Source: Archaeoglobaceae archaeon
GTDB lineage: Archaea > Halobacteriota > Archaeoglobi > Archaeoglobales > Archaeoglobaceae
Direction: 5' to 3'
DNA length: 64,000 bases
Assembly: GCA_025058735.1 (NCBI GenBank)
Contig: JANXDX010000013.1
Span: 1-64,000 of the forward strand
Made by a program: the position numbers and the translations under genes. Below are positions 9,456-19,518 of this stretch, piece by piece. Each line of letters starts with the position of its first letter. The first letter of the stretch is position 1. Under the pieces are notes generated by a model. The model ran no database searches and was not told the DNA's origin. It was given only the letters and a program-made list of their open reading frames with translations.

Positions 9456-10532
9456 ATGGAATTCGGATCGGTGGCACCAACTTTTCCACCTATAGGTGAG
9501 ACGATCAAAATAGCTAAGAGATTAGAGGAGAAAGGTTACGATGCTATATGGTTTCCTGATCATCTCATGGGATGGTATCCAAACGATCTTTGGAAAGAAA
9601 CACCTTTTTATTCACGTTACAAATCTTGCCACATGTTTTATGATGCTTTTTGTCAAATTTGCTATGCAGCAAGCTACACTAAAAAGATAAAGTACGGTGT
9701 AAGTGTTACAGAAGTTTTTAGACGGCATCCTGCAGTTCTGTTACAACAAGCGATAACAGCGAATCATGCTACAGATGGAAAGTTTATACTAGGTATTGGA
9801 GCTGGAGAAGCTGAAAACATCGTTCCATACGGTATAAATTTTGATAAGCCCGTTGAAAGATTAGAAGAAGCTTTAAAACTCATAAAAATAATGCTCGATG
9901 CTGACTATGGACAAACGATCGATTTCGATGGAAAGTTCTATAAGTTTAAAGATGCAGTTTTTGATCTAAAACCGATAGAAAAGTTACAAATTTGGATCGG
10001 TGCACATGGTGATAGAATGCTAAAATTGACAGCAAAATATGCCGATGGCTGGATTCCAACAACAATTCCACCAGAACTTTATGGTAAAAAAGTTGAAAAA
10101 CTTGAAAAATTTGCAAATGATAGAGAGATCAAGAAAGCGTTGTTTGCAAGCGTAGTTGTAGATGATGATAAAATGGAAGTAGAAAGGTTGCTGAAGACAC
10201 CTATTTTGAAAGTTCACGCACTTCTACTTTCTTCAGAATTCTACGAAATGTTAGGTTACAAGCATCCTTTTGGCAAATTCTACGGTCTTCTACATTATAT
10301 ACCTACGAAGTACAAAAAAGAACAAATAATGGAAGCTATTTCAAAAATTCCGGACGAAATTTCAAAGATCTCTTTCATATCAGGTACACCTGAAGAAGTT
10401 AGAGATGAACTTGAAAAGTACGAAAAATTTGGCTGCGAGCACGTTGTTTTATGGAACCTTACGTACTTTGGAGATCTGAAGAAGGTCAAAAGGTCTTACG
10501 AGCTGATCGACGAAATTGTAAAAAGCTTTTAA
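9456..10532 (+). CDS. LLM-class F420-dependent oxidoreductase (Mer-like)
   Basis: 'GYDAIWFPDHLMGWYP', 'FILGIGAGEAENIVPYG', 'LQIWIGAHGDRMLKLTAKYADGWIPT'. Confidence 0.88.
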   Translation: MEFGSVAPTFPPIGETIKIAKRLEEKGYDAIWFPDHLMGWYPNDLWKETPFYSRYKSCHMFYDAFCQICYAASYTKKIKYGVSVTEVFRRHPAVLLQQAITANHATDGKFILGIGAGEAENIVPYGINFDKPVERLEEALKLIKIMLDADYGQTIDFDGKFYKFKDAVFDLKPIEKLQIWIGAHGDRMLKLTAKYADGWIPTTIPPELYGKKVEKLEKFANDREIKKALFASVVVDDDKMEVERLLKTPILKVHALLLSSEFYEMLGYKHPFGKFYGLLHYIPTKYKKEQIMEAISKIPDEISKISFISGTPEEVRDELEKYEKFGCEHVVLWNLTYFGDLKKVKRSYELIDEIVKSF

Positions 10533-10533
10533 T

Positions 10534-12045
10534 ATGCACCACTACGAAGTTCTAAAAAAGTACGTAAAGAAGTTTTACGAATTGAGCTTCAAGGAGAAGT
10601 TAGAAGTAGTAACTGATTACTGGATCGCTGAACCTTTTGTTAAAGCAGTCATAGCTCATGAACCTGAAAATCTTAGAAACCTTTACTTTGTCATTGAACC
10701 AGGTTTGAGTCTTGAAGAGAGTAAACTTCTATCTCTAATAGCTTCAGATCTGCTGAAAACTCTATCTCTTAAAGATTCATTGTTAAAAATAGAAGAAAAA
10801 GCTGAAATTCTTATAAGTAGCTTGAAAAATGTTTTAAAAGAGTTTGCTGTTGAATTAAGCGATGAACTCTACTCAAAATATTTATACTACTTGTTTAGAG
10901 ACTTTTTTGGATACGGAGCAATAGATCCTTTGATCAACGACAAGTACATAGAAGATGTATCCTGCAACGGATACGATGTTCCGATCTTTGTTTACCATTC
11001 AAAGTTTGGAAATCTACAAACAAACATTAGACTTTCAAAAGAAATACTAGATCGTACAGTACTTCGTTTAGCACAAATCTGTGGAAAACACATAAACTTA
11101 GCAAATCCGATAATCGATGCAACTCTACCAGATGGGAGTAGGTTGCAAGCAACTTATTCCACAACCGTAACTCCAAGGGGTTCAAATTTCACTATAAGAA
11201 AGTTTAAAGTCGATCCTTTAACTCCAATAGATCTTATCCTAAACAAGACGATGTCTTCGATTTTAGCCGCATATCTTTGGCTTTGCGTTGAAAGTAAACT
11301 TTCTGCCATTGTTGTCGGTGAAACTGCAAGTGGAAAAACTACTACGCTGAACGCTATATTGATGTTTTTACCTCCAAATGCTAAAGTCGTTTCGATAGAG
11401 GATACAAGAGAAATAACACTCTACCATGAAAACTGGGTCGCATCGGTAACGAGGACTGGTGTAGGAGAGGCAGAAATAGATATGTACGATCTTCTTAAAA
11501 CATCTCTTAGACAAAGGCCGGAATACATAGTAGTTGGAGAGATCAGAGGGATTGAAGCTCAAACACTTTTTCAAGCGATGTCAACTGGTCACGCTTGCTA
11601 TTCTACTTTGCATGCAGGCGACATAAATCAAGTAGTATATAGACTTGAAAGTGAGCCTTTAAGAGTTCCAAGAGGTATGTTACAGTTCTTAGATGTAGTG
11701 ATAGTTCAAACGATGTGGGTAAAAGGACAATCTAGGTTTAGAAGAGTAAAAGAAGTAAACGAAATTTTAGGAATTGATCCTGTGAACAAAAACTTGCTCG
11801 TAAATCAGTTTATGAAGTGGGATCCTAGAAAAGATGAACATATAGAAGTTTCTTTATCAAAAAAGATTGAAAAAATTGCAAACTACTATGGAGCAAGTAC
11901 TGAAGAAGTTCACGCTGAGTTGGAAATCAGAAAAAAGTTCCTAGAGTTTTTAGCTAAGAAGGGATTGAGAGACTACAAAAGCTTCACAGCTTTAGTTCAC
12001 AAGTACTACGTAGATCCTGAAGCAGCTCTTAAGAGTGTGATGTGA
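10534..12045 (+). CDS. Type II/IV secretion-system (pilus/archaellum/Tad-type) ATPase
   Basis: VGETASGKTTTLNAIL Walker A, VSIEDTREITL, RQRPEYIVVGEIRG, STGHACYSTLHAGD. Confidence 0.92.
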   Translation: MHHYEVLKKYVKKFYELSFKEKLEVVTDYWIAEPFVKAVIAHEPENLRNLYFVIEPGLSLEESKLLSLIASDLLKTLSLKDSLLKIEEKAEILISSLKNVLKEFAVELSDELYSKYLYYLFRDFFGYGAIDPLINDKYIEDVSCNGYDVPIFVYHSKFGNLQTNIRLSKEILDRTVLRLAQICGKHINLANPIIDATLPDGSRLQATYSTTVTPRGSNFTIRKFKVDPLTPIDLILNKTMSSILAAYLWLCVESKLSAIVVGETASGKTTTLNAILMFLPPNAKVVSIEDTREITLYHENWVASVTRTGVGEAEIDMYDLLKTSLRQRPEYIVVGEIRGIEAQTLFQAMSTGHACYSTLHAGDINQVVYRLESEPLRVPRGMLQFLDVVIVQTMWVKGQSRFRRVKEVNEILGIDPVNKNLLVNQFMKWDPRKDEHIEVSLSKKIEKIANYYGASTEEVHAELEIRKKFLEFLAKKGLRDYKSFTALVHKYYVDPEAALKSVM

Positions 12046-13853
12046 TGTACGTACCGATCTCTCTACTTCATTTCTATAGAAAAAAGTTTAACGAAAAAAA
12101 GAACAAAGAACTAGTACTTGCATTAGAAAAAGCAAGAATGAAAATTACTCCAGTAAGATTTATAGCTGCTGCTACATTTTACTCCCTTTTAGCATTGATA
12201 CCGGGTACTTTACTAGGTTACATAGTTGCCAGTAAATTGTCATTAATTTTCAATTTAAATTTATTAATAATAACGTTACTAATAGTAATTTTTGCAACAA
12301 TATCTTTTTTGCTGACACGCTACTCAATTCTAAGCTACCCCTTCTACTTATCAAGCATTAGAGCAAAGAACATAGACTTGTACTTGTTACATGCTACAAA
12401 TACGATGCTTGGAATAGTCAAAGGTGGAGGTAAGATAGGAGATGCTTTAAAGTTTATAGCTGACAACAAGCATCTTTTTGGAGAGTTAAGCAAAGAATTT
12501 GAAAAAGTAGTAACATTGATAGAGCATGGAAAAGATCTTTCAAGTGCCTTAAGATATGTAGCAGAAACAACTCCATCGGAAAGATTACGTTCTTTCTTAG
12601 AAAATCTCGTAAACGTTTATGAAGGTGGTGGAAACTTAGCTGAGTACTTGAAATCTAGATCTGAGCAACTTTTGAATGAAAAAGAAATAACTTACTCTAC
12701 AATGTTTGAAACTCTTCAACTTTTTTCAGAAATATACTTAGCTTTGTTCGTAGTCTTTCCACTCTTTCTCTTGATTGTTCTGATCGTTTTTCAAATGCTT
12801 GGAAAAGATGTTTTACAAACTTACAGATATATGATCTTTCTCCTAATTCCAGCCGGCTCCATTCTAATAATTTACTTCATACGTTCATCGATTCCGTTTG
12901 AAAAAAAAGTCGTTGAAGTACAAAAAAAGACAGAACTACCTATTCTCACTGCAATCTCAAAAAAACAATCAGAATTCAAGATCTTGAGATTTTTTAGAAT
13001 TGTTAGAAAAATTAAGAGTTTTTTGGCTGAACCTTTCAGAAAAGAAGTTTACGAACTTAAACTCCGCTCTCTACTTTTCTACTTCCTACTTCCACCGATA
13101 ATTTTCTTCTACTTCTTCCACCATTTGTTGGAAATCGATTTCGCTCTGTTCTTATCTTTGATACTTTTGTTTGTACCCCTCGTATTTTTTATAGAATATA
13201 AAAATTATATAATAAGAAAAATGGAAAACGAACTACCGTCTCTACTTAGACAGATGGCTAATTTGAACGATGCTGGATTGAACATAGTAGAGATCTTAAA
13301 ACATTTATCCGAAGCTGAAGTAGGTGTTTTGAGTAAAGAAGTTAAAACTGTTAAGAGAGAAATAGAGTGGGGAGAACTTGTAACCGAAGCTTTTAGAAAA
13401 CTTGAGAGAAGGATCATGTCTAGCCTTTTTGGAAGAGTATTGTCTATCCTTGTTAAATCGATCGAATTTTCAACTCAAATAAGAGATGCTTTGGCAATTT
13501 CAGCCTCTTATTCAGAACTGGAAGTTCTTATGCACAACAGAGTTCGAAGACAGATGTTTATGTACGTTGTAATAGTTTACTTGGCATTTGCGATCTTTCT
13601 TTATACAGTTCAAGTTCTCATAAACAACATGTTTTCGATCGTTGCAAATTTAGAATTACAGGCAGCTATGTTTACGATAGATGTGAACATTCAAGAAATA
13701 AAAACACTGTTCTTAGAGACAACTATACTCGTCGCTATTTTTTCTGGTCTTGTAGCTGGTGTTTTTAGTGAAGGAAAGATTGAATCTGGAATGAAACACA
13801 TTTTCATATTTATGGTGACGGTTTATGTTTTCTACAAATTCCTCATCTATTAA
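12042..13853 (+). CDS. Type II secretion system F-domain membrane protein (TadC/ArlJ-like, duplicated domain)
   Basis: Two T2SSF-like halves ('GGGKIGDALKFIADN...' and 'NDAGLNIVEILKHLSE...'), multiple TM segments, immediately follows ATPase. Confidence 0.85.
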   Translation: MMYVPISLLHFYRKKFNEKKNKELVLALEKARMKITPVRFIAAATFYSLLALIPGTLLGYIVASKLSLIFNLNLLIITLLIVIFATISFLLTRYSILSYPFYLSSIRAKNIDLYLLHATNTMLGIVKGGGKIGDALKFIADNKHLFGELSKEFEKVVTLIEHGKDLSSALRYVAETTPSERLRSFLENLVNVYEGGGNLAEYLKSRSEQLLNEKEITYSTMFETLQLFSEIYLALFVVFPLFLLIVLIVFQMLGKDVLQTYRYMIFLLIPAGSILIIYFIRSSIPFEKKVVEVQKKTELPILTAISKKQSEFKILRFFRIVRKIKSFLAEPFRKEVYELKLRSLLFYFLLPPIIFFYFFHHLLEIDFALFLSLILLFVPLVFFIEYKNYIIRKMENELPSLLRQMANLNDAGLNIVEILKHLSEAEVGVLSKEVKTVKREIEWGELVTEAFRKLERRIMSSLFGRVLSILVKSIEFSTQIRDALAISASYSELEVLMHNRVRRQMFMYVVIVYLAFAIFLYTVQVLINNMFSIVANLELQAAMFTIDVNIQEIKTLFLETTILVAIFSGLVAGVFSEGKIESGMKHIFIFMVTVYVFYKFLIY

Positions 13854-14259
13854 AACTAGGATTTCAGCACATTTAAGCGATGCCGCTCCGATTGAAGGAG
13901 AAATGACTAGTTTGGAAGGTTGGTTAACTTTCTACGATGAGGAAAAGAAAATTTGGAAACCACTTAAAGGAAAAATAAGCGTATTTCTAAATGGAATAAA
14001 AGTAGGAGAATGTGAATCGAACGAACTTGGTGCTTTCAGTTTCAGCTTTAAAGCACCTTCGATTGGAAAACACAAAATTGATTTAAAATATTCAGGTTAT
14101 GAAAACTACGAAAGCAGTCATAGATCTTTGGAGATTCAAACTCTTTCTGGTATTGAGAAGAGAAGGATCTTGAAGATTGCAAAAGTTGCACTATTTTTAA
14201 TTTTCATTTTAATTATAATTTCTCTGATTACAATCTATCTCATAAAAATTTTATACTAA
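13825..14259 (+). CDS. Small protein: Ig-like/carboxypeptidase-regulatory-like beta domain plus C-terminal TM helix
   Basis: 'LKGKISVFLNGIKVGECESNELGAFSFSFKAPSIGKHKIDLKYSGYENYESS' then hydrophobic C-terminus; overlaps previous gene by 29 nt. Confidence 0.65.
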   Translation: MFSTNSSSIKTRISAHLSDAAPIEGEMTSLEGWLTFYDEEKKIWKPLKGKISVFLNGIKVGECESNELGAFSFSFKAPSIGKHKIDLKYSGYENYESSHRSLEIQTLSGIEKRRILKIAKVALFLIFILIIISLITIYLIKILY

Positions 14260-14275
14260 AAGCCGATCGCAGAGC

Positions 14276-15721
14276 GTGGCTTACGAAGATCTTAGAGAAT
14301 TTATAGAAAGGCTTGAAAAAGAAAAAGAAGTAGCTAGAATAAAAGAAGAAGTAAGTCCAATACTAGAAATGACGGAAATTGCAGTTAGAGCTATAAGATC
14401 TCATGGAAAAGCTTTAATCTTTGAAAATCCAAAAGGTTACAAAATTCCAGTTCTTATGAATGCTTTTGGTAGTGAAAAAAGGATGAAAATTGCTTTGGAA
14501 GTTGAAAGATTTGAAGAAATAACTGAGAGGTTGTTGTCCATTATGAAGTTCAAACCGTCGTCTTTTTTCGATCTGTTCAAAATTGGAATTCTAAAAGATT
14601 TAATATCCTTCTCTCCAAAGTTTACATCAAATGCTTCTTGCAAAGAAGTTGAAGCTAATTCTCTAGAAAAGTTTCCAATTTTAAAGTGCTGGCCGAAAGA
14701 TGCTGGAAAGTTCATAACTTTACCAGTTGTTATAACTAAAGATCCGATCAGTGGTGAGATCAACGCGGGAATGTATAGGATGCAAGTTTTTGATGAGAAA
14801 ACTACTGGAATGCACTGGCAAATTCATAAACATGGAGCAGAACATTTAAGGAGGGCTGCCGAATTGAAATTAGAAAAGTTAGAAGTTGCTGTAGCAATAG
14901 GAGTAGATCCAGCTACTCTCTACGCAGCAACAGCTCCGTTGCCAGAGGGAATAAATGAGTTAGCTTTCTCCGGATTTATAAGAAAAAAAAGGTTGAAAGT
15001 AGTTGAATGCGAAACAGTAGATCTCTACGTTCCGGCAAACGCTGAGATAGTTTTAGAGGGATACGTTAACGTAAAAGAACTAAGGATGGAAGGGCCGTTC
15101 GGTGATCATACAGGCTACTACACACCACCAGAACCGTATCCGGTTTTTCACATAACCCACATAACTCATAGAGAAGATCCAATATACCATGCAACAGTCG
15201 TTGGAAAGCCTTTGATGGAGGATGCATTTCTAGGAAAAGCTACAGAAAGAATATTCCTACCTCTGATTAAAATGTTTTTACCTGAAATAGTCGACATAAA
15301 TTTACCTGCAGAAGCAACTTTTCACAACTTAGCAATAGTTTCAATTAAAAAAAGATATCCTGGGCAAGCTAAAAAAGTTATGTTTGCTCTTTGGGGCCTA
15401 GGAATGCTTTCTTTGACTAAGATCTTAATAGTTGTCGATGAAGATGTGAACGTTCAAGATCTGAGAGAAGTTTTATGGGCTGTAACGACTCGCTTCGATC
15501 CAGCGAGGGATGTATTAATTCTACCCCCTTCTCCTACAGATTCTCTAGATCATTCAGCTTACATACCAAACTTAGCAGGGAAGTTGGGAATTGATGCTAC
15601 AAGGAAAACTAAGGAAGAAGGTTACAACAGAGATTGGCCGGAAGTTGTCGAAATGGATCAGGAGACAAAGATGAAGGTAGATGTTATATGGGAAAAAATA
15701 AAAAAAGATGTAGTTGTGTGA
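14276..15721 (+). CDS. UbiD family decarboxylase
   Basis: 'EGPFGDHTGYYTPPEPYPVFHITHITHREDPIYHATVVGKPLMED', 'ATRKTKEEGYNRDWPEVVEMD'; GTG start. Confidence 0.93.
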   Translation: MAYEDLREFIERLEKEKEVARIKEEVSPILEMTEIAVRAIRSHGKALIFENPKGYKIPVLMNAFGSEKRMKIALEVERFEEITERLLSIMKFKPSSFFDLFKIGILKDLISFSPKFTSNASCKEVEANSLEKFPILKCWPKDAGKFITLPVVITKDPISGEINAGMYRMQVFDEKTTGMHWQIHKHGAEHLRRAAELKLEKLEVAVAIGVDPATLYAATAPLPEGINELAFSGFIRKKRLKVVECETVDLYVPANAEIVLEGYVNVKELRMEGPFGDHTGYYTPPEPYPVFHITHITHREDPIYHATVVGKPLMEDAFLGKATERIFLPLIKMFLPEIVDINLPAEATFHNLAIVSIKKRYPGQAKKVMFALWGLGMLSLTKILIVVDEDVNVQDLREVLWAVTTRFDPARDVLILPPSPTDSLDHSAYIPNLAGKLGIDATRKTKEEGYNRDWPEVVEMDQETKMKVDVIWEKIKKDVVV

Positions 15722-17201
15722 AATGAAGGTTGTCAAGCTTTATAAAAAACTTTTTTCTGTTCCAAGGAATGAAGTCTTAATACTTTTCACGATCGCAACG
15801 ATCGCTTCATCTCTTTTTCTCAACTTAACTTTTTTTTGGATAACTGCTTTTGTTTTCACGTTTCTAGCTATTAATTTTGCGAAAACACGCTTCAACCTTC
15901 GAAGAACTTTGTTTTTCGCTAACATCTTAACAGTTTTTGCAGCAGTACTTTCAGTTTTTAGCATTCCACAAGCTGTAACACTTTTGATCGTTTCAACGAT
16001 GCATTTTTGTTCGGAAAGAAAAAAAATAGCTCAAATTTTCTCTACATTTCCTTTACTTGCATTTCCAAGCTACAAAACTCTTATAATTTTTTTATTTTCA
16101 TTAATTTTATTTTTTATCTTTTTGAAAATACTTGATCGCAGTTACGGTAAAATAAACGTTAAAGAGTTCGTTGAAAATTTTGTTCTTTACTGGTTGACTT
16201 CTGAAGCAAAGTTTTTAGAAAAAACTTTTGAGAAATGGAGTGAAATTAAAAATGGAAGAGTTAGATGTCTCTGCATAAACGATGTTAAAGTTTTAACAAC
16301 AGACTTTCACCCTGGGCCGTTTAGAAACGTTGGAGGTGCAAACTTGATCAAGTTTCTTTCTACTGGAAGGGCAGTTTATCTTCATTCACCAACATCGCAC
16401 GAAATGGATCCCGTGAGTTCAGAAGAGATCTTAAAAATTGTTAACAATCTTCCTCTTTGCAAAGAAAAGTTGAAACCTATGAAACCTTTTAAGCTAGAGA
16501 GCAAGAACTTTGAAATATTTTGCATACCTTTTGATAAGATCAAGTTTATATTTGTAAGTGGAAAGAATTTTATAGATGACTTCAAGCTGTTTTCAAAAGA
16601 TGTTGTTATAGATTGTCACAATTCACATGTTTACAACTTCAAACTTGAAATAGAAGATTTAGAGGAGATAGAGAAAATTGTAAAAATTGCTGAAATTACA
16701 GAATCTGAAAAAGTCGACAAAGTTAAATTTGCTTTTGTAAAAATAGATGCTGAAAGTGAAAGTATCTGTAACTACGTTGCAGCCCTCTTATTCGATTTTG
16801 GAGAGAAGTATGCGATAGTTATTTTCGATGCAAACAACATGGTAAAAGATTTCAGAGATCTAGTAGAAGAGGAGTTTAAAAGAATTGGATATAGAGCAGT
16901 AGTAGTTACAACTGACAACCATGAAAAAACAGGTTTAAGGACCAAATCATCTTATAAACCAGCTGGATCTGATAGAAAAGATCTAGAAATTTTGAAGATC
17001 CTTTTGAATGAGTGCAGAGATGTTGAAATGGTAGATGCAGAATTCAAATTCGATGAAACTTTAGTCGAAGTTAAAGTCTTTGGTAATGCAATTGATGATT
17101 CGGAGAGAGCTGTTGAGAGATCTGGTAAGCTGATCGCAATTTTTTTAGCTTTCAACTTACTAATAACTTTGCTTTCAGCCACACTGGAGGTGATTGCTTG
17201 A
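15714..17201 (+). CDS. DUF2070 family membrane protein
   Basis: N-terminal TM cluster; 'LTTDFHPGPFRNVGGANLIKFL' and 'TTDNHEKTGLRTKSSYKPAG' motifs. Confidence 0.75.
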   Translation: MCEMKVVKLYKKLFSVPRNEVLILFTIATIASSLFLNLTFFWITAFVFTFLAINFAKTRFNLRRTLFFANILTVFAAVLSVFSIPQAVTLLIVSTMHFCSERKKIAQIFSTFPLLAFPSYKTLIIFLFSLILFFIFLKILDRSYGKINVKEFVENFVLYWLTSEAKFLEKTFEKWSEIKNGRVRCLCINDVKVLTTDFHPGPFRNVGGANLIKFLSTGRAVYLHSPTSHEMDPVSSEEILKIVNNLPLCKEKLKPMKPFKLESKNFEIFCIPFDKIKFIFVSGKNFIDDFKLFSKDVVIDCHNSHVYNFKLEIEDLEEIEKIVKIAEITESEKVDKVKFAFVKIDAESESICNYVAALLFDFGEKYAIVIFDANNMVKDFRDLVEEEFKRIGYRAVVVTTDNHEKTGLRTKSSYKPAGSDRKDLEILKILLNECRDVEMVDAEFKFDETLVEVKVFGNAIDDSERAVERSGKLIAIFLAFNLLITLLSATLEVIA

Positions 17202-18343
17202 ACGTTGAGAAGTTGAAAGAATTGATAAAAACAGAATTCGATATTGTAAATGCAGAAGAGAAAGTTTCAAAGATTGCAGAAACTTTCAAAGAGGGACGTG
17301 CAGTTTTGGTTGAAGAGGATAAAAAAATAGTAGGTGTTGTTAGAGAAAGGGATCTTGTAAAGGGTATAGTTTTAAAGAATCCAAGGGAGACAAAAATAAA
17401 ATCTATAATGATAAAAACTGGTACAATTCCAATTGAAGAGCTTGACGTTGAAAAAGTAGTTAGAAGGTTTGTAGAAGACTCTACACCTTTCGTTTTAATT
17501 AGAATGAAAGATAAGTTAGGTACTATATACATAGACGACTTCCTCGACAAGCTGAAAGATGAACTTTCAAACGTAAAAGTTTCTGAAGCTATGAGCTCTG
17601 AAGTAGTTACCATAAAAAGTTTTGAAACTGTAGCAAAGGCCCTTGCAAAAATGAGAGACGGTGGAATAGATAGGTTAGTCGTTGTAGATGACATGAACAA
17701 AGTAGTTGGAGTTGTAACGATCAAGGACATAGTTGAGAGGATACTTTCTCCGAGGAAGAGAGCTAGATATGGTGAAGTCAGTGGAGAAAAGAAGTCCCTA
17801 GCAATAATGGTTGAAAGTGTTATGAGTTCTCCAGTTATAACTGTAAAAAAGGAAGATCAATTGGTTGAAGCTATAAATTTAATGCTAGAAAACAGAATTT
17901 CCAGTTTAGTAGTTACAAAGAATGGAATTCCTGAAGGAATCTTAGTTAAAAAGGACATCCTTCAGTATTATTTGAAGAAGTTCAAGAGAAAGGAGAAGAT
18001 CGTGATCCAATTCATATCTCAAGAGTTAGACGTGTTCGATGTTGAGATGTTGAGAAAAGGTGTTGAAAAATTCATGAGAAAATTTTTCGAATTTTTGGGC
18101 GAAACTTCCATACTTGTACACTTGGAGCAACATAAAGATAGGTTTAGAAAGTTACCACTTGTCCACGTTAGAATAAGGGTTGTAAGTGAAAGAGGTACTT
18201 TCATGGTAACTGGAGAAGGATGGGGAGTTGAGTACGCTCTACATACTACTTTAAAAAAGCTGGAAAGAGAAATTGTAAAAGAAAAAGAAATGATAAAAGG
18301 TAAAAGGGCTTTGAGAAGGATCTACAAAGAATTCTTTGAATAA
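17198..18343 (+). CDS. CBS-domain protein (four CBS motifs) with a C-terminal HPF/RaiA-like segment
   Basis: Repeated CBS motifs incl. 'VSEAMSSEVVTIKSFETVAKALAKMRDGGIDRLVVVDDMNKVVGVVTIKDIVERI'; C-term 'ILVHLEQHKDRFRKLPLVHVRIRVVSERGTFMVTGEGWGVEYALHTTLKKLEREI'. Confidence 0.85.
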   Translation: MNVEKLKELIKTEFDIVNAEEKVSKIAETFKEGRAVLVEEDKKIVGVVRERDLVKGIVLKNPRETKIKSIMIKTGTIPIEELDVEKVVRRFVEDSTPFVLIRMKDKLGTIYIDDFLDKLKDELSNVKVSEAMSSEVVTIKSFETVAKALAKMRDGGIDRLVVVDDMNKVVGVVTIKDIVERILSPRKRARYGEVSGEKKSLAIMVESVMSSPVITVKKEDQLVEAINLMLENRISSLVVTKNGIPEGILVKKDILQYYLKKFKRKEKIVIQFISQELDVFDVEMLRKGVEKFMRKFFEFLGETSILVHLEQHKDRFRKLPLVHVRIRVVSERGTFMVTGEGWGVEYALHTTLKKLEREIVKEKEMIKGKRALRRIYKEFFE

Positions 18344-19518
18344 TTCAACCTTATTTTTATACTTTCTGCATGCATTTTAAAACCTTCTGCCTCAGCAAGC
18401 TTTATTACACATTTTCCAATCCTTTCCAGGGCTTCCTTGCTCAAGAGCTGAAAAGTGAAGTGTTTCATGAAAGTTTCAACACTCAAACCAGAAAAGAACT
18501 TAGGATAGCCAGCTGTTGGTAAAACGTGGTTTGTTCCACTCGCATAATCTCCAGCTGCTACAGGTGAATAATTACCAAGAAATACACTTCCAGCATTTTT
18601 TATTTTTCTAAGTAAACTTTCAGGATCTTTTGTGCATAAAACTAAATGCTCTGGAGCGTAATCGTTAGCTATACTTACAGCTTCATCCAACTTCACAAGT
18701 CTGCACTCAACTTTTTCTCCAGCAACTTCCCTGATCTTTTTTATTATATCTTCAGAATCTGTTAGAACTATAGCCTTACTCAAAGGATCGTGTTCAAGCT
18801 GAGCTAAACAATCGTAAGCTAAAAACTCTGGATTTGCAGTTGAATCCGCGATAATCATTATCTCTGAAGGCCCTGCTGGCATGTCTATTGCTACATCCTT
18901 AGATACAAGGAGCTTAGCTGCTGTGACGTAAACGTTCCCAGGCCCAACGATCTTATAAACTTTTGGAATGCTTTCAGTTCCATAGGCCATTGCAGCAATT
19001 GCTTGAGCTCCACTTGCCATGTAAACTTCATCAAAACCTGCAATATCTAGAGCTACGAGTGTCAACGGATCAACTCCATCCTTCTTTGCAGGTGTACAGG
19101 CGATCAACTTTTCGACTCCAGCGATCTTAGCAGGTACCCCTATCATTAGAGCTGTAGAAGGATAGCTTTTTTTTCCTCCAGGAATGTAAGCTCCAACGAT
19201 CTCTATTGGATTATAAATTTTTCCCATTATACAATCTCCAAAATCTATTTTTATTTCTCTCTCAACTGAAGTTATAGCATGAAATCTTTCTATGTTTTTC
19301 TTTGCAGTTTCCAACGCATCTATCAACTCATCTTCTACAAGATCGTAAGCTTCATCTATCTCACTTTTCCTAACTTTCAACCTCTTCAGCTCAACGTTGT
19401 TGAAGATTTTTTCGTACTTCTTTACAGCCTTATCACCGTTCTGCTTTACATCTTCAACGATCGGTCTAACTTTTTCTATGTACTCATCGAATTTCATTTT
19501 TACCACCGCATGTTTCAC
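18322..19518 (-). CDS. hisD: Histidinol dehydrogenase
   Basis: 'IVGPGNVYVTAAKLLV', 'DMPAGPSEIMIIAD', 'AQLEHDPLSKAIVLT', 'ASGTNHVLPTAGYPKFFSGLSVETFMK'. Confidence 0.96.
   Translation of the reverse strand: MKHAVVKMKFDEYIEKVRPIVEDVKQNGDKAVKKYEKIFNNVELKRLKVRKSEIDEAYDLVEDELIDALETAKKNIERFHAITSVEREIKIDFGDCIMGKIYNPIEIVGAYIPGGKKSYPSTALMIGVPAKIAGVEKLIACTPAKKDGVDPLTLVALDIAGFDEVYMASGAQAIAAMAYGTESIPKVYKIVGPGNVYVTAAKLLVSKDVAIDMPAGPSEIMIIADSTANPEFLAYDCLAQLEHDPLSKAIVLTDSEDIIKKIREVAGEKVECRLVKLDEAVSIANDYAPEHLVLCTKDPESLLRKIKNAGSVFLGNYSPVAAGDYASGTNHVLPTAGYPKFFSGLSVETFMKHFTFQLLSKEALERIGKCVIKLAEAEGFKMHAESIKIRLNYSKNSL

Noticed and set aside
17152-17730. 192-aa minus-strand ORF opposite the CBS protein
   Set aside because: Antisense shadow of a strongly supported CBS-domain gene; low-complexity Ser/Thr/Phe composition.
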